Positions 57,978-64,000 of a stretch of DNA of 64,000 bases are shown here, in pieces. Position numbers and translations under genes: made by a program. The notes under the pieces were generated by a model, which had not been told where the DNA came from, ran no database searches, and saw only the letters and a list, made by a program, of their open reading frames with translations. Each line of letters starts with the position of its first letter. Position 1 is the stretch's first letter. The DNA lies in assembly GCA_015075175.1 (NCBI GenBank), contig JABTUV010000001.1, forward strand, positions 1,039,677 through 1,103,676, read 5' to 3'. The DNA is from a bacterium (lineage in GTDB: Bacteria; Hinthialibacterota; Hinthialibacteria; H5-UNCL2).

Positions 57978-59393
57978 CTAGAGCGTGCGGGAAAACGTCG
58001 CCCTGGGCTGCTCGCGCCTCAAGTAAACGTCGAAGACCATGGCGATGTTGCGCACGAAAATGTGCCCGAGCAGCGTCACGTCGATGCGGTCGGGCGCCAG
58101 CACCAGCAACCCGTCGCGTTCAAACTGCGGCAGCTGGGCGAGTTCGTATTCAAAATAACGCTCAAAATCGACGCTGAAACGCTCCTCGATGCTGGAGGGC
58201 ACAAGGCGACCATGGCACATCAGCTCATAAATGACCACGCGCCGCAGGCGATCGTCGTCGGAAAGTACAAAACCGCGCTCGATGGGCAGCTCTCCCCCGT
58301 CCAGCGCGCGATAATACACGGAAAGCTTCTTCTCGTTCTGAACGTACAGGTCCTGCGTGGCGGAGATGGACGAGACCCCGAAGGCGTAAAGGTCCGTGCC
58401 GGCCTGGGTGGTGTAACCCATGAAGTTGCGCTGGATGGTGCGATTGCGGCGCGCGATCGCCAACGGATCGTCCGGCAGGGCGAAGTGGTCCATGCCGATG
58501 TACTCATACCCTTCCGACACGAAGCGCTCGTAGGCGCTGACCATGATGCGGAACTTCTCGCGTCCGGAGGGGAAGAGCTCGGGATTAAGATAACGTTGGT
58601 GCGCCAGACGCCGGGGCAGATAGGCGAAATTGTAGAGCGCGATCCGGTCCGGTCGCAACCGGGCTACGATGTCGAGCGTTCTTGCGAAGGTTGCCACGGT
58701 TTGAAGGGGCAGCCCGTAAACGAGATCATAGTTGACGCTGGCAAAACCCAGCCGGCGCGCCAACTCGGTCAGGTGCTCGGTTTCTTCGACGGTCTGAACG
58801 CGTTCGATGATCTGCTGGGTGGGAGAATGAAAATCCTGCACGCCGAAGGAGACGCGGTTGAAGCCGAGATCGGCGAGCGCGATGAGGTGTTCATCGCGGG
58901 TGACGCAGGGATCGGCCTCCAGCGCCATTTCCGCGTCCGGCGCGAAGCGAAAGTGTCGCTTGATGCGTTCCACCAACCAGGTCAACTGCTCGGGCGAAAG
59001 AAACGTGGGCGTGCCGCCGCCGAAGTGCATCTGGGTCACCGTTCGGCCGCCGTCTCCCCCCGACTCGACTTCCGCCCGGACGATGGTCATCTCACGGTCC
59101 AGATAGCGGAGATAGTCGTCGGCGATCTCGGGTTTTTTCGTGATGATGACGTTGCAGGCGCAGAAGGCGCAGCGATGCTCGCAGAACGGGATGTGAAAAT
59201 AGAGGGAAAGCGGCTTGTCGTGCGAGCGCGCGGCGTCGGCGCGCAGGCGCGCGCGAAACTGGTCCTGTCGCACGGCGTCCGTCCACTCGGGCGCAGTGGG
59301 ATAACTGGTGTAACGCGGTCCCTGGCGGTTGTAACGCTCCAGGAACTCGGACGAGAGATTGGAGAGGACGGTAGCCGCCGCGTGTGCGTTCAT
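57978..59393 (-). CDS. hemN: Oxygen-independent coproporphyrinogen III oxidase
   Basis: 471 residues. 'YTSYPTAPEWTDAVRQDQFR' and the radical-SAM motif in 'YFHIPFCEHRCAFCACNVII' (CxxxCxxC plus a fourth Cys) identify HemN, which decarboxylates coproporphyrinogen III without oxygen. 'TPTFLSPEQLTWLVERIKRH' and 'GIDMFALP'-type 'YIGMDHFALPDDPLAIAR' agree. Its ATG overlaps the hemE stop by 4 bp. Confidence 0.95.
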   Translation of the reverse strand: MNAHAAATVLSNLSSEFLERYNRQGPRYTSYPTAPEWTDAVRQDQFRARLRADAARSHDKPLSLYFHIPFCEHRCAFCACNVIITKKPEIADDYLRYLDREMTIVRAEVESGGDGGRTVTQMHFGGGTPTFLSPEQLTWLVERIKRHFRFAPDAEMALEADPCVTRDEHLIALADLGFNRVSFGVQDFHSPTQQIIERVQTVEETEHLTELARRLGFASVNYDLVYGLPLQTVATFARTLDIVARLRPDRIALYNFAYLPRRLAHQRYLNPELFPSGREKFRIMVSAYERFVSEGYEYIGMDHFALPDDPLAIARRNRTIQRNFMGYTTQAGTDLYAFGVSSISATQDLYVQNEKKLSVYYRALDGGELPIERGFVLSDDDRLRRVVIYELMCHGRLVPSSIEERFSVDFERYFEYELAQLPQFERDGLLVLAPDRIDVTLLGHIFVRNIAMVFDVYLRREQPRATFSRTL

Positions 59394-60442
59394 GTCTCAG
59401 AACCTCGCACCGCGGCGACAAACGCCCGAACGCTCTCGACAGGAGTCCCCGGCAGGATGCCGTGGCCCAGGTTGGCGATGTAGCGCGCGTTGTTCGCCGC
59501 GCCGGCCAGCATGGCGCGCGTTTCTTCTCGCACCATCTGCGGCGCGGCGAAGAGCGTGGCCGGATCCAGGTTCCCCTGCAGCACCACTTCGTCTCCGACC
59601 ACGCGCCGCACGTCCGGCAGCGGCAGCCGCCAATCCACCGACAGCACGTCGACGCCGGCGTCAACCATCTCCCGCAGCAGCGGCGCGCTGCCATTGACGT
59701 ACAACGCGATGGGAGCGCCCAGGGGTCGAATCTTCTGCACCACGTATTTCTGGTAGCGGAGGGCGAACTCGTGATAATCCGGCAGGGAAAGCGCTCCCGC
59801 CCAGGTGTCAAAGAGTTGCACCAGGTCCGCGCCGGCTTCGATCTGGATGCGCAAATAGTCGGCGACGGTATCGGCAAGGCGCGCGAGGATCTCGTGCAGC
59901 AGTCCGGGTTCGCGCCAGCGCATGGCCTTCACAACCTCCAGGTTGCGCGACAGGGCGCCCTCAATGGCATAGGCGGCCAGCGTGAAGGGCGCGCCGGCGA
60001 AGCCGAGGAGCGGCACGTCGGGGCCCAGCTCGCGCCGCAGGAGTGCCAGCGTATGAAACACCGGTTCATCATGGTCGAACGAAGCGGGCCGAAAGCGGTC
60101 CAACGCCGCGCGGTCGTGGATGGCCTCCGTCAATTTCGGTCCCTTGTCGGTGAAAACCACCGGCGTACCCATCGCCTCCATCGGGGTGACGATGTCGTTG
60201 AAGACGATGACGGCGTCCACGTCCAGGATGCGCAGCGGCTGCAACGAAACTTCCGCGGCGGCCTCGGGGGTGCGGCACAGGGTGAGAAAGTCGTAGCGGG
60301 CGCGGACCGCCTGGTACTCGGGCAGGTAGCGGCCCGCCTGGCGCATCATCCAGACGGGCGGACGGTCCACGGGACGCCCGGCGAGGGCGTTCCTCCAGCG
60401 CTCCATCTTGCTCATGGCCGTCTTGGCCGACACGCCTTGCAT
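59390..60442 (-). CDS. hemE: Uroporphyrinogen decarboxylase
   Basis: 350 residues from ATG 60442 (GGGGAG upstream); starts at 60415 and 60406 are also possible. 'PPVWMMRQAGRYLPEYQAVR' is the family signature; 'VDAVIVFNDIVTPMEAMG', 'GFAGAPFTLAAYAIEG', 'DLVQLFDTWAGALS' and 'LQGNLDPATLFA' follow. It makes coproporphyrinogen III. First gene of the leftward hemE-hemN-hemG-hemH operon. Confidence 0.95.
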   Translation of the reverse strand: MQGVSAKTAMSKMERWRNALAGRPVDRPPVWMMRQAGRYLPEYQAVRARYDFLTLCRTPEAAAEVSLQPLRILDVDAVIVFNDIVTPMEAMGTPVVFTDKGPKLTEAIHDRAALDRFRPASFDHDEPVFHTLALLRRELGPDVPLLGFAGAPFTLAAYAIEGALSRNLEVVKAMRWREPGLLHEILARLADTVADYLRIQIEAGADLVQLFDTWAGALSLPDYHEFALRYQKYVVQKIRPLGAPIALYVNGSAPLLREMVDAGVDVLSVDWRLPLPDVRRVVGDEVVLQGNLDPATLFAAPQMVREETRAMLAGAANNARYIANLGHGILPGTPVESVRAFVAAVRGSET

Positions 60443-60517
60443 TCCGCGCTCCCCGCCGTTGTAGCGGCTTAACCTAGCACGAAACGGCGGGATAGTCAGC
60501 AATTTTTCACGGAGGAG

Positions 60518-60645
60518 GGGCGGGGACAGGCGCCGATTTTCCAGAGTGCGTTTTTCGTTCGTTGGGAGACCGGCGCGGAAAATCCGCGACTGTCCCATGA
60601 GGCGCGTGGAGAGTCGGCGACCGTCCCCACGAGGATTGTCCCTTT
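60518..60645. repeat. Degenerate REP-like repeat
   Basis: Contains 'ggggacaggcgccgattttc', 'ggaaaatccgcgactgtccc' and 'gagtcggcgaccgtcccc', variants of the arms at 50853-50937. Located between the divergent hemE and D-aminoacylase genes, where promoters must also lie. Confidence 0.6.
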
Positions 60646-60681
60646 ACCGCTCAAGCCGTTGGCGCTAGGCTGCCGGTCACC

Positions 60682-62220
60682 ATGTTGATTCGACTTCTCA
60701 CGGCATTTGCGCTGGCGTTGGCGCCAGCTGTGATTCACGCGGCGGATTTCGATCTGCTCATCCGGCGGGGCGAGGTCTATCCTGATGGGCGGTCCGAACC
60801 GCTCCATGTCGATGTGGGCGTCCGCGGCGACAAGATCGCGGCCATGGGTAATCTCGCGAAGAAGACGGCGAATCGAGTGATCGACGCCTCGGGCTTGCTG
60901 GTCGTGCCCGGTTTCATCGACGTGCACGGCCACGGCGACGAAGGGGGCGCGTTCACGTCCTATCTGCGACAAGGCGTGACGACCATGGTTCACGGCAACT
61001 GCGGCGGCAGCCGGGGCGCGCGTGACATGGCCGCGCACCTGGAGGCGCTCCGCGGCAAGCAGGGACTGAACTACATGACGTTGGTCGGCCACAACAGCCT
61101 GCGCAATGCGGTCGGTCTGTCCGACGCCACGCCGACCGCGGCGCAGATGAAGAAGATGAAGGAGCTGCTCCAGCAGGCGTTGGCCGCGGGCGCCTTCGGA
61201 TTGTCGTCCGGCCTCGTGTACGCGCCCGGTTACAACGCGCAGACGGACGAGCTGGTCGAATTGTGCCGGTTGGTCGCGGCGTGGGACGGCGTGTATGCGA
61301 CGCACATGCGGCACGAGGACCGGCGCGTGCTGGAGGCGCTGGACGAGGCGCTGGAGATCGGGCGACGGTCGGGCGTGCGCGTGCAGATTTCGCATATCAA
61401 GTGCACGGGGCGGCGCGGATGGGGACTGTCGCACGAAATCCTGGCGCGCGTGGCGGAGGCGCGGGCCGACGGGGTGCGTGTGATGCTGGATCAGTATCCC
61501 TACACGGCGGCGGCGACCACGCTGCGCATTCTCTTTCCCTTGTGGGCGCAGCGCGACTGGAAGGCGGCGACCACGGCGCGCCGCGGCGAGCTCTTGGCCG
61601 CGCTCTCCGCCACGCTGGATGAGAACGGCGGCGCCGAGAACATCTTCGTGCGCTCCGAGACGCATGGTCAGATATATCTTGATGCATTGGCAAAGAAGCT
61701 GGGCAAGCCGCCGGAGGTCGTGCTGGCCGATGATCTCGGCCTGTCGGGAGGGCGCGGGATTTTTCATTTCATGCGCGAGGACGACGTGCGCACGCTGATG
61801 CAAGGCCCCGAGGTGATGCTGGGCTCGGACGGACCGACGGGCAGCCATCCGCGCGGGGCGGGCACGTTCGCGCGCTTCTGGGGCCGGTACGGACGCGAGC
61901 TTGGCATGTTCGAGCCGCGCGAGTGCGTCAACAAGACCTCGACGCTGGCGGCGCGCCAGTTTCGACTCATCGAGCAGAAGCGCGGGGCGCTGCGCGTCGG
62001 CTTCTTCGCCGACGTCGCCATTCTTGATTATGATATGATAAATGATACTGCCACCTATGAGAATCCCAGCGCGGCGCCGAGGGGCATCCCCTACGTGATT
62101 ATCAACGGGAAGCTGGCGTTGGACAAGGGCCGGACCACGGGTGCGCGCAGCGGTCGAGTCTTGCGCCTGACCGACTCGCCCTTGCTGAAATCGCCTCCCG
62201 ACCAGGAGGCGGGAGGGTGA
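60682..62220 (+). CDS. Exported D-aminoacylase-like amidohydrolase
   Basis: 512 residues with a signal peptide ('LLTAFALALAPAVIHAA'). The amidohydrolase core shows 'GLLVVPGFIDVHGHGDEGG' (metal-binding HxH), 'GVTTMVHGNCGGSRGA', 'GLSSGLVYAPGYNAQTDELV', 'VYATHMRHED', 'VQISHIKCTGRRGWG' and 'EVMLGSDGPTGSHPRGAGTF' (metal Asp). This is the N-acyl-D-amino-acid deacylase group, which frees D-amino acids from acylated forms, perhaps in peptidoglycan turnover. Overlaps the next gene by 4 bp. Confidence 0.88.
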   Translation: MLIRLLTAFALALAPAVIHAADFDLLIRRGEVYPDGRSEPLHVDVGVRGDKIAAMGNLAKKTANRVIDASGLLVVPGFIDVHGHGDEGGAFTSYLRQGVTTMVHGNCGGSRGARDMAAHLEALRGKQGLNYMTLVGHNSLRNAVGLSDATPTAAQMKKMKELLQQALAAGAFGLSSGLVYAPGYNAQTDELVELCRLVAAWDGVYATHMRHEDRRVLEALDEALEIGRRSGVRVQISHIKCTGRRGWGLSHEILARVAEARADGVRVMLDQYPYTAAATTLRILFPLWAQRDWKAATTARRGELLAALSATLDENGGAENIFVRSETHGQIYLDALAKKLGKPPEVVLADDLGLSGGRGIFHFMREDDVRTLMQGPEVMLGSDGPTGSHPRGAGTFARFWGRYGRELGMFEPRECVNKTSTLAARQFRLIEQKRGALRVGFFADVAILDYDMINDTATYENPSAAPRGIPYVIINGKLALDKGRTTGARSGRVLRLTDSPLLKSPPDQEAGG

Positions 62221-62846
62221 GACGGGGCCGACTCTACCTGCAATTGCTCATAGTGGGACTCTGCATCTTGGGGGCGGGCTGGTATTTTTATCCGCGCCGC
62301 TTTTTACCTGACCCGAGGGCGCTGGCGGAAGCCGAGACGCGCATGTGGCAGGCGTATTACGGCGATGATCCCAAGCTCTTGGCGACCGAGCTCGTGTCGG
62401 TCTTGCGGGAACAGTATGGGCTTTCTTACTTGCGTGCGGCGCAGATCGGCAGCGATCTTCTGGACGCGACGCTGGCGTTCCAACGTAACCGCGACAACTA
62501 TGAGGAAGCTGTGTTGCCGCACCTGGAGCGGGCTTACGGGCGTCTGCGGTCGGCGCATGGCGGAAGCTGGGACGCGGGCGAGGCGGCGCGGGCGGAACTG
62601 GACTGGTGGGCGGCGCGCCGCACCCCGGGCCGAGACAACCCGGAGGAAGTGGGCAGGGCGATTGCGCGCCTTTACGCGATTCTGTATGGCAAGAGCAACG
62701 CCAGGATCCAGGAGGCGGGATACCTGCGGGCGCGGGCGGCCAATCTGCGCGATCGCGGCGGCCTCGCCGGCCCCGATGGGGATTGGTCGGAAATCCAACG
62801 GCTTTTGGAGCAGTCCTACACCGCGCTGGTGGACGGCGTCCGGTAG
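62217..62846 (+). CDS. Membrane-anchored hypothetical protein
   Basis: 209 residues from GTG 62217 (GTGA overlap with the aminoacylase stop). One N-terminal transmembrane helix ('YLQLLIVGLCILGAGWYFYP') followed by a helical periplasmic domain ('EAETRMWQAYYGDDPKLLAT', 'NPEEVGRAIARLYAILYGKS'). No family recognised, but the operon link suggests an envelope function with the aminoacylase. Confidence 0.7.
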   Translation: MRRGRLYLQLLIVGLCILGAGWYFYPRRFLPDPRALAEAETRMWQAYYGDDPKLLATELVSVLREQYGLSYLRAAQIGSDLLDATLAFQRNRDNYEEAVLPHLERAYGRLRSAHGGSWDAGEAARAELDWWAARRTPGRDNPEEVGRAIARLYAILYGKSNARIQEAGYLRARAANLRDRGGLAGPDGDWSEIQRLLEQSYTALVDGVR

Positions 62847-63195
62847 GGTGCGCACCGCGCACCGCCCCGCCCGTCTCAATCTTGCTCTTAATCTTGCTCT
62901 TAATCTTGCTCTTAATCTTAATCTTAATCTTAATCTTAATCTTAATCGAGAATCGATTACGATTAAGACTCAGTCATGAGGTCTCGGCTCTCCCGCAAAA
63001 GGATGGAAATGGTCTCGTTCTTGCGTTTGATGGGGTGGTATGGACCTCCAGGTCCGTCACTGGCGCAGGAGTGCCTGCCGTGAGTGCGGCGTGGCGGATC
63101 GAAGGCCCGAGCCACCCTGGTGTCGTGGAGATAAGAAGATTACGAGCAAGGGCAAGATTATGATTACGATTACGATTACGAGAACGTAATCGTAA
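62847..63195. other. Gene-free gap with inverted hexamer repeats
   Basis: 349 bp between convergent genes. It holds the two hexamer arrays in opposite orientation and about 170 bp of unremarkable sequence between them. No gene was found. Confidence 0.6.
62878..62947. repeat. Hexamer tandem repeat (CTTAAT/CTTGCT)
   Basis: Three units of CTTGCTCTTAAT are followed by about six CTTAAT units. On the other strand this reads GATTAA and GAGCAAG, which links it to the GATTAC/GAGCAAG repeat at 63131-63199. Confidence 0.85.
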
Positions 63196-63199
63196 TCAG
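63131..63199. repeat. Hexamer repeat (GATTAC), with inverted GTAATC copy
   Basis: 'agattacgagcaagggcaag' leads into about three GATTAC units and then two inverted GTAATC units, forming a hairpin. It overlaps the 3' end of the DUF4380 gene by a few bases. Confidence 0.75.
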
Positions 63200-64000
63200 C
63201 CCAGCGATGCCAGCGCCTTCTCCATCCCCGCTTCGTCCACGCCCAGCGAGAGTTTGTATAGAAACCACTCCTCCGTGTGCTCCAAACAGGCGCCCGGCGC
63301 CAGTCGCGTCAAGGGTGAAAGCGTTTCGATCTCCAGCATGTTGGCGTCGGTGAAAGTCTCGGTGTTGCAGCCGTAATCGGGATACTTCCCGTCCGGCGTC
63401 ACGTCGTAGCGTTTGAACCAGAGCTCGTGCGCGAGTTCATACGCCGCCCAACCCTTGCTGTTGTAAAAGCCGACTTTCTGCTTGGTCTTCGCGCTCGGAT
63501 CCTGGCGAAGTTGGATGAACTTCTCGCCCCAGGTCCAGCGGGGATCGCTCATGTTGGTGTAATGCCACAGGACGATGGGGCGTGCGGGCAGAAGATACTC
63601 GGGATGGGGGCGGTACTCTTCCTGGGGAAAGATGGCCCGCCCGCCCGGCGCGACGACCGACATGGCCCACGCGGCGGTTTCGATCTCCCACAGGTTGCGG
63701 TTGATGAGCCGATGCAGCACCGTGACGTGACTGCCGGCGGCGTCCATGGTGATTTCCAGTTCCTTCTGGATGCCGGTCGTCGGTTCGACGGGTTGCGAGA
63801 GTTTGAGCGTGTCGCCCTCCCACTCGTGCGCGAGGGGAGCATTGTCGGGCCAATAGGTGCGAGGAATCGCCTCGGGCGCGTGCCACAGGCGATGGCCGCC
63901 GTAGATGCGCCACTCGTCGCCGCCTGTCTTTCCCAACTGCTCGGCGTATTCCTTAAGAAAGTTCTGACCCCCGACGAAGCCGAAGCGCATGATGCGCGGT
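63196..64000 (-). CDS. DUF4380 protein, N-terminus beyond window
   Basis: At least 267 residues; the frame is open to the right edge ('PRIMRFGFVGGQN' if read past the first Met). 'GDEWRIYGGHRLWHAPEA', 'TYWPDNAPLAHEW', 'LEITMDAAGSHVTVLHRLIN' and 'AWAMSVVAPGG' match DUF4380 proteins, which have an aldose-epimerase-like beta fold. The first Met at 63990 is probably internal. Function unknown. Confidence 0.82.
   Translation of the reverse strand, partial: PRIMRFGFVGGQNFLKEYAEQLGKTGGDEWRIYGGHRLWHAPEAIPRTYWPDNAPLAHEWEGDTLKLSQPVEPTTGIQKELEITMDAAGSHVTVLHRLINRNLWEIETAAWAMSVVAPGGRAIFPQEEYRPHPEYLLPARPIVLWHYTNMSDPRWTWGEKFIQLRQDPSAKTKQKVGFYNSKGWAAYELAHELWFKRYDVTPDGKYPDYGCNTETFTDANMLEIETLSPLTRLAPGACLEHTEEWFLYKLSLGVDEAGMEKALASLG

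Noticed and set aside
62878..63199. Considered as a CRISPR array
   Set aside because: Units are 6 nt with no spacers and no cas genes; these are simple tandem repeats.

Overview
This is GC-rich bacterial chromosome carrying a tRNA-integrated prophage of about 34.7 kb (8579-43364). The host flanks hold heme and riboflavin biosynthesis genes, uvrB, nusB, a VIT/VWA protein, a DUF4380 protein, a probable DUF2961 tail and many palindromic intergenic repeats. That mix fits a Gram-negative-type bacterium from a less studied lineage (Planctomycetes, Acidobacteria, deltaproteobacterial or candidate-phylum range). I cannot fix the phylum from this sequence.

Left host flank (1-8551). A truncated protein end is followed by a thioredoxin-like 2Fe-2S ferredoxin and a large VIT/VWA protein. 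Next come an Rrf2 regulator paired with a two-cluster ferredoxin-type protein, a methyltransferase/ATP-grasp fusion and a DMT-family exporter. Intergenic spaces carry copies of small GC-rich palindromes.

Prophage (8579-43364). A tRNA-Thr(TGT)-like gene at 8552-8627 forms the left end, and a 52-nt copy of its 3' part directly follows the integrase at the right end. A short rightward lysogeny operon (HTH repressor, S24-like protein, membrane protein, integrase-arm-like protein, tyrosine recombinase) lies at 41.0-43.3 kb. Everything else is read leftward: an HTH regulator, a PD-(D/E)XK nuclease, a Sak4-like ATPase, a Tad2/DUF2829-like protein, then portal, scaffold, major capsid, head-tail and lysis-type genes, tail and fibre genes including three with Sec-type signal peptides, and two coiled-coil/ejection-type proteins. 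The last gene is about 11.4 kb and encodes a polyvalent protein with a ParB-like domain, an N6-adenine methylase, an SNF2 helicase, an HExxH motif and an LPD38-like region; it resembles the P1 DarB class. No terminase and no endolysin are recognisable.

Right host flank (43365-64000). A badly frameshifted stretch (hydrolase, Yip1-like protein, GT39-like glycosyltransferase) leads to a TIM-barrel isomerase. It is followed by ribD-ribE-ribBA-ribH, a toxin-antitoxin island, nusB-uvrB, a leftward hemE-hemN-hemG-hemH group, a D-aminoacylase operon, hexamer repeats and a truncated DUF4380 gene. The RibBA protein is unusual: it holds a DHBP synthase, a degenerate GTP cyclohydrolase II domain and an intact one.

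Many genes are broken by single-base shifts while conserved residues stay intact in alternating frames, often at short homopolymers. Most of these look like base-calling errors rather than real decay, so broken genes below are annotated over their full inferred span.
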